Assembly (NCBI RefSeq): GCF_021245735.1
Contig: NZ_JAJISB010000025.1
Span: 35,843-99,842 of the forward strand
DNA length: 64,000 nt
Direction of reading: 5' to 3'
From: Brevibacillus daliensis
GTDB taxonomy: Bacteria > Bacillota > Bacilli > Brevibacillales > Brevibacillaceae
Both the position numbers and the translations under genes were made by a program. This document shows, piece by piece, positions 51,246 through 63,088 of this stretch (position 1 is the stretch's first letter; every line of letters begins with the position of its first letter). The notes below the pieces were generated by a model. That model was not told the origin of the DNA. It saw nothing but the letters and a program-made list of their open reading frames with translations, and ran no database searches.

Positions 51246-54200
51246 ATGTCAGCTTCCTTCGTACATTTACATGTGCATACGGAATATAGCCTGCTTGATG
51301 GAGCGGCTCGAATAGAAAAGCTAGTGAAAAAGGCAGCAGAATACAATATGCCTGCGCTAGCAATGACAGATCACGCCAATTTATATGGGGCAATCCCGTT
51401 TTATCAGGCGTGTATTCAGCATGGAATCAAGCCGATTATCGGAATGGAAGTATACCTAATAGATGGAGATTTACGTGATCGAGTTACGAGACAGAGCAAA
51501 CCTCCCTTCCATCTTACCTTGCTTGCAGAAAATATGCAGGGATATAAAAACCTATTGCAGCTGGCAAGCATTGCACACACAGAAGGGGCTCAAAGCGTTC
51601 CACGCATAAACAAAGAGCGATTAAAACGACATCATGAAGGACTAATTGCGCTTAGTGGTTGTAAAGAGGGAGAGATTCCTGATTTACTCCTGGCAGGCGA
51701 CCTAGAAGGTGCTAAACGAACGGCAGCCTGGTATCTGGAGGTATTTGGACGTAATCAATTTTATCTGGAGCTACAGGATCATGGAACAGAGGTAGAGCGT
51801 CGCCTTAATCAACGGTTAGTTCGATTGCATGAAACAACGGGTATTCCGCTGGTCGTCACCAACAACGTTCACTATGTAGAGCGAAGCGAGGCGCAATTAC
51901 ATGATGTTCTTCTAGCCATCGGTCATGGTAATACGATTAGTGAAGCTGGTCGTTTTCGATACGACACAGAGGAGTATTATTTAAAAACGGCAGAAGAGAT
52001 GAGTGGGTTATTTGCCTACGCCAAGGAAGGCCTGGCAAATACACTTCGCATAGCAGAGCGTTGTCAGCTTGAGATTCCGTTAGATCAGCATATTTTACCT
52101 AGCTTTCCTTTACCTGAAGGAGAAGAAGTCGAGGGCTACCTACGCAGTTTGTGCGAGCAAGGGTGTCTATATCGATATGGACAGATTAATGAAGAGATTA
52201 AACAACGGCTTGATTACGAATTGTCGATTATTAATAATGTCGGTTTTACTGACTACTTCCTGATTGTTTGGGATTTCATGAAATATGCGCATACAGCAGG
52301 TATCGCAACAGGTCCAGGGCGTGGTTCTGCAGCGGGAAGTCTAGTATCCTACGTGCTTCGTATTACGAATGTGGACCCGTTAGAACATAACCTGCTTTTT
52401 GAGCGTTTTCTTAATCCAGAACGTATTACGATGCCAGATATTGATATTGATTTCGCTGTTGAGCGTCGAGACGAAGTGATTCATTATGTGGCAGATAAAT
52501 ATGGACATAATCGAGTGGCACAAATTATCACCTTTGGAACGTTGGCTGCACGTGCGGTAGTCCGAGATGTAGGTCGAGCGTTGGGATTATCCCTCGCCTT
52601 GGTTGATCGAGTAGCGAAAATGATCCCGCAATCTCCATCAATGACGATAGAACGAGCGTTTACCCTTAATCCTGATCTGGAACGTCTGACAGAAGAAAAT
52701 CAGCAGGTTGCCAAGCTAATTGGCATCGCACGTGGCTTGGAAGGTTTACCCCGCCATGCATCTACTCATGCGGCAGGTGTGGTTATTTCTCGTGAGCCGT
52801 TAACAGAGTATGTTCCATTGCAACAGGGCAGTGAGGGTTTATTACTCACCCAATACCCAATGGATGTATTGGAAAAAGTAGGTCTTTTGAAAATGGACTT
52901 CCTAGGCCTGCGGAACTTGACGATCATCCAAGAAACCTTGCGTATTTTGCGAGATCAAGGAATAGAGATTGATTTGGATCGCTTACCGCCTGATCATTCT
53001 CAATCCTTTACTATGCTTAGTCGGGGAGAAACGACGGGAGTATTCCAGTTGGAATCAACAGGTATACGCAACGTTATCCGTGAGCTTAAGCCAACTTCAC
53101 TCGGAGATATTATTGCGTTACTAGCATTATACCGACCTGGTCCGATGGAAATTATTCCTGAATATATCAAGGCTAAACATGGGGATACGCCTGTTCATTA
53201 TCTGCACCCGGATTTGGAACCTATTTTGAGGGAAACACATGGTTTTATCATCTATCAGGAGCAAATCATGCAAATTTCATCTAAAATGGCTGGTTTTACT
53301 CTGGGGGAAGCAGATATTTTGCGACGTGCGGTTAGTAAGAAGAAGCTGGAAATACTTACAGAGCAACGGGAAAAATTCGTCGTAGGAAGCATTGCTCAAG
53401 GTTACGAGGAACAATTAGCCAATGAGGTGTACGATTTAATTGTTAAATTTGCTAACTATGGTTTTAACAAATCGCACTCCGTTGCCTACGCCATGATTGC
53501 TTATCAAATGGCTTATTTAAAATCAAACTATCCGTTGGCGTTTATGTCTGGCCTCCTTTCTCTATCTATTGGTAGCCAGGGGAAAATTGCTGAGTATATA
53601 GAAGAAGCAAAAAGATTGAGAATTAAGATTCTGCCACCAGATGTGAACGAAAGCTTTTCTTTATTTACGGTAGATCAAAAGGAACAAGCAATTCGATTTA
53701 GTTTGGCAGCAGTGAAAAATGTTGGTTACGGGGCGATCCAGTCAATTGTAGAGGAACGTGCGAAAGCAAGGTTCACCGATTTACTAGATTTTTGCTCTAG
53801 AGTGGATAGCAGGCTGGTAAATCGACGTGTGCTAGAATCCCTTATTCTTTGTGGGGCACTTGAGTCTATGCCGGGACACCGCGCCCAGCTGTTATTGATG
53901 CTGGATGAGGTGTTGGATAAGGGCGGAAGAAAGCGGAAAGAACGGGAAGATAATCAATTAAATCTGTTTGCTCTACCATCTGAACAAAACAATCAAGGGT
54001 TAGAAGATAGTGAAACACTGTTGGAAAGCGATTATCCCCAGGTTCCGGAGTTGTCCCATACTCAAAAACTGAAGGACGAAAAAGACCTGCTGGGAGTCTA
54101 TTTAACAGGTCATCCGCTTGATCCTTATCTTCATGTGAGTAAGAGAAAAGAGGTTACACCACTTGCTACAATTGATGATTTTCCTCACAATCATTTATGT

Positions 54201-54701
54201 AAAGTGGTAGGTATGGTTTTAGAAGCGAAGCGTATACAGACAAAAAAAGGAGACCCCATGGCTTTTCTGACTCTGGAGGATATGACTGCGCAGATAGAAG
54301 CAATTATTTTTCCGAAAGTATTTGAACATGCGCAAAGCTTTTTATATAATGAAGCGATCATTGTCCTGGAAGCGCGCGTTGACAAGCAGGGTGATATTCC
54401 TAAGCTGATTGCAAACCGGATTTGGAATGCTAAAGACCTGCCGAAGCCAAAGATAGAAAACGTATTTTTTATCAAAATCGTAGCAGGTATGGAGAAAAGC
54501 GAAAGTATGGTAGCTTTAAAAGAGCTGTTAGCAAGTAATCAGGGGGAAATACCTGTCTTGCTTCATTATGAAAGTAATCGTAAAACGATACGTCTGCCTA
54601 GTCAATTTTGGATAAAAGACGATAAGGAAGTTTTACAAAAAATAAGTGACTTGATTGGAAAAGAGTATATCGTTCGAACTGAGATTCCCATCCAGTCATA
54701 G
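51246..54701 (+). CDS. dnaE: DNA polymerase III alpha subunit DnaE
   Basis: Replicative C-family polymerase that extends RNA primers, chiefly on the lagging strand, beside PolC in Firmicutes. 1151 residues: the PHP domain at 1-210 (FVHLHVHTEYSLLDGAARI), the polymerase palm with GPGRGSAAGSLVSY and the catalytic aspartates of PDIDIDFAVERRDEV, DnaE-type finger region, helix-hairpin-helix and an OB fold near 985-1060. Length is normal. AGGAAGGAGCAAGAGAC precedes the ATG. A strong terminator follows. Confidence 0.96.
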   Translation: MSASFVHLHVHTEYSLLDGAARIEKLVKKAAEYNMPALAMTDHANLYGAIPFYQACIQHGIKPIIGMEVYLIDGDLRDRVTRQSKPPFHLTLLAENMQGYKNLLQLASIAHTEGAQSVPRINKERLKRHHEGLIALSGCKEGEIPDLLLAGDLEGAKRTAAWYLEVFGRNQFYLELQDHGTEVERRLNQRLVRLHETTGIPLVVTNNVHYVERSEAQLHDVLLAIGHGNTISEAGRFRYDTEEYYLKTAEEMSGLFAYAKEGLANTLRIAERCQLEIPLDQHILPSFPLPEGEEVEGYLRSLCEQGCLYRYGQINEEIKQRLDYELSIINNVGFTDYFLIVWDFMKYAHTAGIATGPGRGSAAGSLVSYVLRITNVDPLEHNLLFERFLNPERITMPDIDIDFAVERRDEVIHYVADKYGHNRVAQIITFGTLAARAVVRDVGRALGLSLALVDRVAKMIPQSPSMTIERAFTLNPDLERLTEENQQVAKLIGIARGLEGLPRHASTHAAGVVISREPLTEYVPLQQGSEGLLLTQYPMDVLEKVGLLKMDFLGLRNLTIIQETLRILRDQGIEIDLDRLPPDHSQSFTMLSRGETTGVFQLESTGIRNVIRELKPTSLGDIIALLALYRPGPMEIIPEYIKAKHGDTPVHYLHPDLEPILRETHGFIIYQEQIMQISSKMAGFTLGEADILRRAVSKKKLEILTEQREKFVVGSIAQGYEEQLANEVYDLIVKFANYGFNKSHSVAYAMIAYQMAYLKSNYPLAFMSGLLSLSIGSQGKIAEYIEEAKRLRIKILPPDVNESFSLFTVDQKEQAIRFSLAAVKNVGYGAIQSIVEERAKARFTDLLDFCSRVDSRLVNRRVLESLILCGALESMPGHRAQLLLMLDEVLDKGGRKRKEREDNQLNLFALPSEQNNQGLEDSETLLESDYPQVPELSHTQKLKDEKDLLGVYLTGHPLDPYLHVSKRKEVTPLATIDDFPHNHLCKVVGMVLEAKRIQTKKGDPMAFLTLEDMTAQIEAIIFPKVFEHAQSFLYNEAIIVLEARVDKQGDIPKLIANRIWNAKDLPKPKIENVFFIKIVAGMEKSESMVALKELLASNQGEIPVLLHYESNRKTIRLPSQFWIKDDKEVLQKISDLIGKEYIVRTEIPIQS

Positions 54702-54759
54702 GTAGTGAGGCTACCAGAAATACTTTTTTGTTCTACAAATAAATTATATTATATGGACG

Positions 54760-54797
54760 CACACTGTTTCTATAAAAATAGAAACAGTGTGTTTTTA
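54760..54797 (+). terminator. Terminator of dnaE
   Basis: CACACTGTTTCTAT / ATAGAAACAGTGTG with a 4-base loop and TTTTT. Confidence 0.93.
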
Positions 54798-54830
54798 CAT
54801 TGATAAAACATTTTTTGCTGAATCGATATG

Positions 54831-54858
54831 TTTACAGTTGGAAAACTTTTGTTATAAT
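54831..54858 (+). promoter_or_regulatory. Sigma-A promoter of the malic enzyme operon
   Basis: TTTACA (54831) and TATAAT (54853) with a 16-base spacer. Transcription would start near 54865. Confidence 0.7.
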
Positions 54859-54874
54859 GGACAGTAACAGACAG

Positions 54875-54893
54875 GAAGTGGTCAGACCACTTC
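54875..54893 (+). promoter_or_regulatory. Perfect 19-bp palindrome, candidate GntR/FadR-family operator
   Basis: GAAGTGGTCAGACCACTTC is symmetrical around A54884. Its TGGTCAGACCA core matches the TGGT-n-ACCA form bound by FadR-subfamily regulators. It lies at about +10 of the promoter, and a FadR-family gene lies two genes downstream (56482), so autoregulation is likely. Confidence 0.65.
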
Positions 54894-55027
54894 GGTGTAA
54901 AAGATTTTATTTTCAAAATATTATATGTTTCAGATGCTATTCGCCGCATATACCGCCATTAATAGGTGATTGCGTGTTTTGGATAGCCCTCATTTTATTT
55001 AATCAGGCGAGAATGGAGTGGTAGGTA

Positions 55028-56272
55028 ATGTCAACATTGAGAGAAGAAGCACTCGAACTTCACAGAAAACATCAAGGTAAATTAGAAGCGGTCACAAAGG
55101 TGCCTGTGCGGAGTGCACATGATTTGAGTCTGGCATACTCGCCTGGTGTTGCCGAACCATGTAAGGAGATTTTTGTAGATCCTAGCCAAGTATACGAATA
55201 CACGATGAAGGGTAACTTGGTTGCCGTTGTAAGTGACGGAACGGCTGTACTTGGATTAGGGAACATCGGACCTGAGGCTGCTATGCCAGTAATGGAAGGT
55301 AAAGCGGTGTTGTTTAAAACATTTGCTGGTGTAGATGCATTTCCAATCTGCTTAGGCACTACAGACAAGGAAAAAATTATTGAAACCGTAAAATTTTTAG
55401 AGCCGACATTTGGTGGGATTAACCTGGAGGATATTGCTGCTCCTGCTTGCTTCGAAATTGAAGAGCGTTTAAAAAAAGAGACTAATATTCCCATTTTCCA
55501 TGATGATCAGCACGGTACGGCAATCGTAACAGCAGCAGGTCTTATCAATGCTTTGAAACTGGTTGATAAAAAGCTTCAGGACATCCGAGTAGTAGCTAAC
55601 GGTGCTGGTGCTGCTGGTATCGCAATCATGAAGCTTCTGATTAACATGGGAGTTAAGGAAGTTATTATGTGTGATACAAAAGGTATCGTGTATGAAGGGC
55701 GCACTTTCGGTATGAACCCGATTAAAGAACAAATGGCATTGATTACAAACCGCAATAAACTGGAAGGTCAGTTAGCTGATGCAATGAAGGGTGCGGACGT
55801 ATTTGTTGGAGTTTCTGCAGCAGGCGCCGTTACACAAGAGATGGTTCAGTCAATGAACCGTGATCCGATCATCTTCGCCATGGCTAATCCAATTCCGGAA
55901 ATCATGCCAGATGAAGCTAAGGCAGCAGGTGCAGTTGTTGTTGGAACCGGTCGTTCTGACTTTGCTAACCAGGTAAATAATGTACTTGCTTTCCCAGGTA
56001 TTTTCCGTGGAGCTCTTGATACACGAGCTACTCAAATTAACGAAGAAATGAAACTGGCAGCCGTATATGCCATTGCCAATTTGATTAATCAGGATGAATT
56101 ACATACTGATTATGTAATTCCAGCTCCATTTGATCACCGAGTTGCTCCTGCGGTAGCTGCTGCGGTAGCAAAAGCTGCTATGGAAACAGGTGTAGCACGT
56201 ATAACTGTCGACCCTGAAGACATTAAAAAGAAAACAGCAGCATTATCTGGATTTAAAAACCAAGAGGTGTAA
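55028..56272 (+). CDS. NAD(P)-dependent malic enzyme (YtsJ type)
   Basis: Oxidative decarboxylation of malate to pyruvate. A 414-residue short-form malic enzyme. It has YSPGVAEPCKEI, the catalytic segment FHDDQHGTAIV with metal-binding Asp, and the Rossmann motif VVANGAGAAGIAIMKLL. ATG at 55028 is preceded by GGAGTGGTAGGTA. In Bacillus subtilis the same gene sits between dnaE and accDA. It is probably regulated by the FadR-family protein encoded downstream through the palindrome at 54875. Confidence 0.93.
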   Translation: MSTLREEALELHRKHQGKLEAVTKVPVRSAHDLSLAYSPGVAEPCKEIFVDPSQVYEYTMKGNLVAVVSDGTAVLGLGNIGPEAAMPVMEGKAVLFKTFAGVDAFPICLGTTDKEKIIETVKFLEPTFGGINLEDIAAPACFEIEERLKKETNIPIFHDDQHGTAIVTAAGLINALKLVDKKLQDIRVVANGAGAAGIAIMKLLINMGVKEVIMCDTKGIVYEGRTFGMNPIKEQMALITNRNKLEGQLADAMKGADVFVGVSAAGAVTQEMVQSMNRDPIIFAMANPIPEIMPDEAKAAGAVVVGTGRSDFANQVNNVLAFPGIFRGALDTRATQINEEMKLAAVYAIANLINQDELHTDYVIPAPFDHRVAPAVAAAVAKAAMETGVARITVDPEDIKKKTAALSGFKNQEV

Positions 56273-56292
56273 GCTGTTGAACATAGGTGCGA

Positions 56293-56327
56293 AGGAAGAG
56301 AAGGCGCCTCTGGCGTCTTCTCTTCCT
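56293..56327 (+). promoter_or_regulatory. Strong hairpin between the malic enzyme and regulator genes
   Basis: A 16-bp stem (AGGAAGAGAAGGCGCC with a complementary arm, one G-T pair) and a 3-base loop, without a T tract. It lies 20 bases past the malic enzyme stop. It could stabilise the upstream mRNA or dampen read-through. Confidence 0.6.
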
Positions 56328-56481
56328 GGGTCAGAATGTATAAATTTCATAGAAGTTATTCTTAAGGAATTGGGCATGTATCACATTATTATCCGCGTGA
56401 GATCATTCAACGGTTTGGTAAAAAAAGGATTTGGTAGTGCCGGGTTTTCCAAAGGACTTCTCACAGAAAGGGCGGGTAAAA

Positions 56482-57153
56482 ATGGAAGATACTTCATCTA
56501 ATCGCAAAGTTTATGAAGGGATTCTTCTGCAACTGAACGAAATCATTGCAGAGGAAAATTTGCGTCCAGGTGACAAGTTACCCTCTGAACGTGAGTTGTC
56601 TGATCGATTGTGTGTCGGGCGTTCCTCGGTTCGGGAAGCGTTGCGAGCATTAGAACTGCTTGGCCTCATTGAAACGAGACGAGGCGAAGGTACGTTCTTA
56701 AAACATTATCGTCAAAATCGACTCATTGATATTTTAGGTTCTTATATTTTGCGTGATAGTAAAACAAAGAAAGACCTGGTTGAGATGCGTAAGATTTTGG
56801 AACTGGATGCGGTCCAGCTTGCTTGCAGGCGTGCCACACAGAAACATTTTGATGAAATGGAACGAATCCTGGATACAGCGTGGGAGCGAATAGAACAGGG
56901 AGAAGTGCCAATGGAAGAGGACTATCTGTTCCATCGCATAATTGCCCGTTCAAGTCGTAACTCGGTCTTACATCGCATATGGGCTCCCCTCGTAGAGTAT
57001 AGTGGGGGGATTCGGAAAGACTCTCTGTCCAGAGAGGGTAGAGTGCGTAATTCCCATCAGGAACATATTCAAGTGATGGAAGCAATCCGTGAGGGTAACG
57101 AACAAAAAGCAGTTGATTATATGAAGGTACATCTTGACAACAGCATGTTATAA
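56482..57153 (+). CDS. FadR-subfamily GntR transcriptional regulator
   Basis: 223 residues: an N-terminal winged helix (about 10-75, LRPGDKLPSERELSDRLCVGRSSVREALRALELLGLIETRRGEG) and a C-terminal all-helical FCD ligand-binding domain (about 95-220, with Asp, His ... His metal ligand pattern, e.g. EDYLFHRIIA and HQEHIQVMEAI). The FCD domain binds organic acids, so control of central carbon or fatty-acid precursor genes is plausible. The ATG at 56482 with AAAGGGCGGG is used. A palindrome fitting this family lies at 54875. Confidence 0.88.
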   Translation: MEDTSSNRKVYEGILLQLNEIIAEENLRPGDKLPSERELSDRLCVGRSSVREALRALELLGLIETRRGEGTFLKHYRQNRLIDILGSYILRDSKTKKDLVEMRKILELDAVQLACRRATQKHFDEMERILDTAWERIEQGEVPMEEDYLFHRIIARSSRNSVLHRIWAPLVEYSGGIRKDSLSREGRVRNSHQEHIQVMEAIREGNEQKAVDYMKVHLDNSML

Positions 57154-57227
57154 ATTGCAGGTATATTCGGAGCGTGATATGATGACTCACAGACATATGC
57201 ATGAACAGCATGTAAGGAGGATTTAGC

Positions 57228-57410
57228 ATGTGGACTGTGATCTACATTGCTCCGAGCGCCAAGATTGCCGAACGTATTCAACACCGATTAACAAGTGAAG
57301 GATTTTTGGTGAAGGTTCGCGAGACCAGGGTGTCGAAGCAATATGAAATAGTAGTACCTGAGAGCGAACTATCCGAAGTACAAGAAATTCTTGGAACAAT
57401 TCTTCACTGA
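57228..57410 (+). CDS. Small conserved protein (DUF2007-like) upstream of accD
   Basis: A 60-residue protein with a beta-alpha-beta pattern: MWTVIYIAPSAKIAERI, LTSEGFLVKVRE, and YEIVVPESELSEVQEIL. It resembles the DUF2007 signal-transduction-like fold, as found upstream of accD in other Bacillales. TAAGGAGGATTTAGC before the ATG is a strong ribosome site, supporting expression. It lies 20 bases before accD, so it is probably in the same operon. Function unknown. Confidence 0.75.
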   Translation: MWTVIYIAPSAKIAERIQHRLTSEGFLVKVRETRVSKQYEIVVPESELSEVQEILGTILH

Positions 57411-57430
57411 ACCTAATGTGAGGTGATAGT

Positions 57431-58318
57431 GTGCTTAAAGATCTTTTTGGAAAGAAGCGCAAATTTGCGACTGTACCGACAGACTCATCTAGAATGCAAC
57501 AGGTTCCTGTGATTGAACAAAAAGAGGTTCCGGAAGGTCTTATGCATAAATGTTCCCATTGCGGGTCCATCCATTACTCCAAGGATTTGGAAAAAAACCT
57601 AAAAGTATGTAAGAGTTGTCAGCATCATTTTATACTCTCGTCTACAGAGAGAGTTCAGAGCCTGCTTGATAATGGCTGGTTCATAGAAGAATTTGATGCT
57701 GATCTCTTATCCAATAATCCTCTGCAATTTCCTGGCTATGAAGAAAAGCTGGAACAAGACAAGGAAAAAACCAATTTGAATGAAGCCGTAATTACTGGTC
57801 AAGGATTACTTAAAGGTCAACCTGTGATCCTTGGGGTTATGGATTCTCGTTTTCGTATGGGAAGTATGGGGTCTGTTGTTGGCGAGAAGATTACGAGAGC
57901 AATTGAACGAGCAAAAGAAAGAAAATTACCGTTTATCCTGTTTTCCGCATCAGGTGGTGCGCGTATGCAGGAAGGAATGATCAGCTTAATGCAGATGGCA
58001 AAAACCAGTGCTGCACTGGCGCAATTATCTAATGAAAGAGTACTTTTTATATCTGTAATGACTAATCCGACTACAGGTGGGGTTTCAGCGAGCTTTGCTT
58101 CCCTCGGGGACATTAATATTGCAGAACCAGGTGCACTGATTGGTTTTGCAGGAAGACGTATCATTGAACAAACCATTCGCCAGGAGTTGCCTAAGGATTT
58201 TCAGACAGCTGAATTTCTGTTAAAAAACGGGCAACTTGATATGGTTGTGCACCGCAAGGAAATGCGCGATAAGCTGGCACAGCTGGTAGCAATGCATACT
58301 GTCTGGGAGGGAGCGTAA
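57431..58318 (+). CDS. accD: Acetyl-CoA carboxylase carboxyltransferase beta subunit
   Basis: Transfers CO2 from carboxybiotin to acetyl-CoA, the committed step of fatty-acid synthesis, with AccA. 295 residues: the N-terminal zinc ribbon has CSHCG ... CKSCQHHF, and the crotonase-like CT domain has [41 protein letters not shown] and [11 protein letters not shown]. The start is GTG with AGGTGATA upstream. accA begins immediately after the stop. Confidence 0.96.
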   Translation: MLKDLFGKKRKFATVPTDSSRMQQVPVIEQKEVPEGLMHKCSHCGSIHYSKDLEKNLKVCKSCQHHFILSSTERVQSLLDNGWFIEEFDADLLSNNPLQFPGYEEKLEQDKEKTNLNEAVITGQGLLKGQPVILGVMDSRFRMGSMGSVVGEKITRAIERAKERKLPFILFSASGGARMQEGMISLMQMAKTSAALAQLSNERVLFISVMTNPTTGGVSASFASLGDINIAEPGALIGFAGRRIIEQTIRQELPKDFQTAEFLLKNGQLDMVVHRKEMRDKLAQLVAMHTVWEGA

Positions 58319-59278
58319 ATGGCAACTGATCTCTCATTTGAAAAACCATTAGTTGAACTACAGGATAAAATTAAGGAATTACGCAAGTTTACTGAGGAAA
58401 AAGGGATCGACTTTACTGATGAAGTAATACGCTTAGAGGCAAAGGCAAAAAATTTGGCTGAACAGATTTATGGTAATCTGACTCCTTGGCAACGCGTACA
58501 AATCTCTCGTCATCCCGAACGTCCAACAACGCTCGATTACATTGGGCATATCTTTACCGATTTTGTGGAGATGCATGGCGATCGGCTGTATGGGGATGAT
58601 TTATCCATTGTAGGCGGCATTGCCCGTCTTGAAGGGCGTCCTGTAACTGTAATCGGGCATCAAAAAGGAAAAGATACAAAAGAAAATATTAGCCGAAACT
58701 TCGGGATGGCGCATCCGGAAGGGTATCGTAAAGCCTTACGACTGATGAAGCAGGCTGATAAATTTAATAGACCGATCATTACTTTTATTAATACCCAGGG
58801 AGCTTATCCTGGTAAAGCAGCAGAAGAACGTGGACAGAGTGAGGCGATTGCCCGAAATCTCTTGGAGATGGCTAATCTATCTGTTCCTGTTATTTGTGTT
58901 GTTATGGGAGAAGGCGGCAGTGGAGGAGCGTTAGCGATAAGTGTAGGAAACTATATTTACATGCTGGAGAACTCCATTTATTCCGTTATCTCTCCAGAAG
59001 GTGCTGCAGCGCTCTTGTGGAAAGATTCTACGTTAGCTATGCGTGCAGCAGAATCGATGAAGATAACTGCACCAGATTTATTGGATTTAGGCATTATTGA
59101 TGAAATGATTCCGGAACCATTCGGTGGTGCTCATCGAGATGTTGTAAAGCAATCTCAATCAATTAAAGAATCGTTGTTACGTGGTCTGGAAGAACTACTT
59201 CCGATGTCTCCAGAAGAGCTAAAAACACAACGTTATAACAAATTTAAACAAATTGGCACATTTAAAGCCCTTTCATAA
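58319..59278 (+). CDS. accA: Acetyl-CoA carboxylase carboxyltransferase alpha subunit
   Basis: Forms the alpha2-beta2 carboxyltransferase with AccD. 319 residues, normal length. The N-terminal helical region is followed by the CT domain with [55 protein letters not shown] and [16 protein letters not shown] directly abuts the accD stop, so translation is coupled. A terminator with a short loop follows within the 3' end. Confidence 0.96.
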   Translation: MATDLSFEKPLVELQDKIKELRKFTEEKGIDFTDEVIRLEAKAKNLAEQIYGNLTPWQRVQISRHPERPTTLDYIGHIFTDFVEMHGDRLYGDDLSIVGGIARLEGRPVTVIGHQKGKDTKENISRNFGMAHPEGYRKALRLMKQADKFNRPIITFINTQGAYPGKAAEERGQSEAIARNLLEMANLSVPVICVVMGEGGSGGALAISVGNYIYMLENSIYSVISPEGAAALLWKDSTLAMRAAESMKITAPDLLDLGIIDEMIPEPFGGAHRDVVKQSQSIKESLLRGLEELLPMSPEELKTQRYNKFKQIGTFKALS

Positions 59279-59294
59279 AGAAAGGGCTTTTTTA
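59264..59294 (+). terminator. Terminator of accDA
   Basis: AAAGCCCTTT / AAAGGGCTTT with a 7-base loop and T tract. Its left arm includes the last codons of accA. Confidence 0.93.
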
Positions 59295-60619
<1,325 letters not shown>

Positions 60620-60695
60620 TATAGAAATATTGGGTAATAAACATCTAGTGGTTGAATTATAAAAGAAGGCTCGTTCTTTCGAGGAGGGAATTGTT

Positions 60696-62450
60696 TTGTT
60701 ACGTAAAGCAAAGATTGTATGTACGATTGGACCAGCAAGTGAATCAGTGGAAACTCTGAAAAAATTGATTGAGGCGGGAATGAATGTAGCTCGTTTGAAC
60801 TTCTCGCATGGCTCCCATGAGGAACATGGTGCACGTATCCAAAATATCCGTCAAGCTGCTAAGGAAACAGGTAAGCTAGTTGCGATTCTTTTAGATACAA
60901 AAGGTCCGGAAATCCGTACCACTGTGCTTGCAACCGACTCGGTAGAATTAGTAGAAGGTAGCACGTTTACACTCACAACAGAGGATATACCTGGTACTGC
61001 TGAGCGTGTTGCTATCACTTATAAAGAACTTACAGAAGATGTTACGAAAGGTAGCCTAATCTTAATTGATGATGGCTTGATCGGACTTGAAGTACAGAAG
61101 ATTGAAGGAACAGACATCATCTGCCGTGTGAAAAATGGTGGAACGCTGAAAAGTAGAAAAGGTGTTAACGTACCTGGCGTACGCATCAATTTGCCAGGGA
61201 TCACTGAGAAGGATGCTGCTGATATTAAGTTCGGAGTCGAACAAGGAGTAGATTTTATCGCTGCTTCTTTCGTTCGTAAAGGTGCCGATGTTCTGGAAAT
61301 CCGTGAAATTTTGGACAACCATGGTGCAAAAATCGATATCATCTCCAAAATCGAGAACCAAGAGGGCGTAGATAACATCAACGAAATTCTTGCCGTATCT
61401 GATGGAATCATGGTTGCTCGTGGAGACCTAGGCGTAGAAATCCCGGTTGAAGAAGTTCCTGTTGTACAAAAAATGCTGATTGAAAAGTGTAATGCACTAG
61501 GTAAACCAGTAATTACAGCAACGCAAATGCTTGATTCTATGCAACGTAACCCTCGTCCGACTCGTGCGGAAGCAAGTGACGTAGCGAATGCAATCTACGA
61601 CGGTACAGATGCCATCATGTTATCTGGTGAAACAGCTGCTGGTAAATACCCGGTTGAATCTGTAGAAACCATGAATCGCATCGCTCTACGTGCTGAGCAA
61701 AGCCTTAACTATGAAGAGGTACAAGAAGCACATGCCCATGCTCATCGCAATACTGTAACGGATTCTATTTCTCAAGCTGTAGCAAGAACAGCATTGGATT
61801 TGAATGCGGCTGCTGTTATCTCTTCTACAGAAAGCGGCTATACAGCTCGCCTGGTATCTAAATACCGTCCAAAAGCACCTGTCATCGCTATTACACCGCA
61901 TGAAGGTGTTGCGCGTCGCATTTCTCTCATGTATGGTGTGTATCCGGTTGTTAGTAAGGTAGTAGAAACAACGGATGAAATGTTCGACATTGCTGTAAGT
62001 GATTCCTTGAAAAGTGGTCTTGTAAAATACGGTGACCTGGTAATAATCACAGCAGGTGTACCTGTTCGTGAAACAGGAACAACCAACTTGATGAAAATTC
62101 ATGTGATCGGTGATGTGATTGCGAAAGGTCAAGGGATCGGTTCAAAGGTTATAACTGGTAAAGTGGTTATAGCTCGCACTGCAAAGGAAGCAATGGATAA
62201 GGTAGAAAAAGGTGCTATCCTGGTATGCATGGGCACTGATTCTGATATGATTCCTGCATTCGAAAGTGCTGCTGCAGTCATTACGGAGGAAGGTGGGCTT
62301 ACCTCCCATGCGGCAATCGTAGGGCTTAACCTGAATACACCAGTTATTATTGGTGTGAGAGACGCTACTTCCATCTTGAAAGATGGAATGGAAGTAACAA
62401 TCGACCCAGAACGTGGTAAAATCTTTTCTGGACTTGCTCCTGTATTGTAA
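60696..62450 (+). CDS. pyk: Pyruvate kinase with C-terminal PEP-utilising domain
   Basis: Converts PEP and ADP to pyruvate and ATP. 584 residues: the TIM-barrel core has [25 protein letters not shown] and the [10 protein letters not shown] active site. The Bacillus-type C-terminal extra domain (about 475-584) resembles the phosphohistidine domain of PEP synthases, with [21 protein letters not shown]. The start is TTG with TCGAGGAGGG upstream. It follows pfkA and forms the classical pfkA-pyk pair. A terminator follows. Confidence 0.96.
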   Translation: MLRKAKIVCTIGPASESVETLKKLIEAGMNVARLNFSHGSHEEHGARIQNIRQAAKETGKLVAILLDTKGPEIRTTVLATDSVELVEGSTFTLTTEDIPGTAERVAITYKELTEDVTKGSLILIDDGLIGLEVQKIEGTDIICRVKNGGTLKSRKGVNVPGVRINLPGITEKDAADIKFGVEQGVDFIAASFVRKGADVLEIREILDNHGAKIDIISKIENQEGVDNINEILAVSDGIMVARGDLGVEIPVEEVPVVQKMLIEKCNALGKPVITATQMLDSMQRNPRPTRAEASDVANAIYDGTDAIMLSGETAAGKYPVESVETMNRIALRAEQSLNYEEVQEAHAHAHRNTVTDSISQAVARTALDLNAAAVISSTESGYTARLVSKYRPKAPVIAITPHEGVARRISLMYGVYPVVSKVVETTDEMFDIAVSDSLKSGLVKYGDLVIITAGVPVRETGTTNLMKIHVIGDVIAKGQGIGSKVITGKVVIARTAKEAMDKVEKGAILVCMGTDSDMIPAFESAAAVITEEGGLTSHAAIVGLNLNTPVIIGVRDATSILKDGMEVTIDPERGKIFSGLAPVL

Positions 62451-62468
62451 TAGAGTAGTTTAATCGAC

Positions 62469-62507
62469 AAGGCTGCTGATCGGAAATGATCAGCAGTCTT
62501 TATTTTT
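62469..62507 (+). terminator. Terminator after pyk
   Basis: CTGCTGATC / GATCAGCAG with a 6-base loop is followed by a T-rich tract. Confidence 0.9.
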
Positions 62508-62591
62508 GAAAGGGCTAGCATCCCTTCACTATTTCCTGCCTGATTTTTGTGCTACAGTATAAAAAAGATCTTACTATCGGGAGGACCGCTT

Positions 62592-63023
62592 GTGAAAACC
62601 AAACCTTATTATACCCATCGCTTGCGAGTTCGTTATGCTGAAACGGACCAGATGAAAATCGTTTATCATGCCAATTATTTATCATGGTTTGAAGTGGGAC
62701 GTACAGAATATATTAGAGAGAGTGGATATTCTTATCGAGATATTGAAGAGAAGGGTTTTATGCTGCCGTTAACCAATGCATCCTTGATCTTTCATTCACC
62801 AGCTTTGTATGATGACGAAATTGAAGTGCGCACATCTATCGAAAACCTCTCTCCAGTTCGTTTGGATTTTTATTATGAAATTTATCGAGTAGCGGAACAA
62901 AAATTACTCGTCTCTGGTAAAACCGAACACGTATTTACCAATATGGAGTTAAAACCAATTCGTTTATCAAAAATGTTTCCCGAACTCTATTCTTGCTTGC
63001 AAAAAGAGTATGAATCTCGTTAG
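62592..63023 (+). CDS. YbgC-family acyl-CoA thioesterase
   Basis: A 143-residue hotdog-fold thioesterase. The family signature VRYAETDQMKIVYHANYLSWFEVGR contains the active-site aspartate and the YHANY motif. It is probably an acyl-CoA thioester hydrolase in the cytoplasm; substrate not determinable. The start is GTG at 62592 with GGGAGG 7 bases upstream, preferred to the earlier TTG-type starts. fxsA follows in the same orientation. Confidence 0.87.
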   Translation: MKTKPYYTHRLRVRYAETDQMKIVYHANYLSWFEVGRTEYIRESGYSYRDIEEKGFMLPLTNASLIFHSPALYDDEIEVRTSIENLSPVRLDFYYEIYRVAEQKLLVSGKTEHVFTNMELKPIRLSKMFPELYSCLQKEYESR

Positions 63024-63088
63024 GAAGAAAGGAAATGTACGACACCATAATCGTACGAAACCAAGTTATTGTAGAGGGAGTGATAGTG

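Noticed and set aside
54800..55024. 74-codon plus-strand open frame between dnaE and the malic enzyme gene
   Set aside because: It covers the promoter and operator, starts without a ribosome site, and has no recognisable protein pattern.
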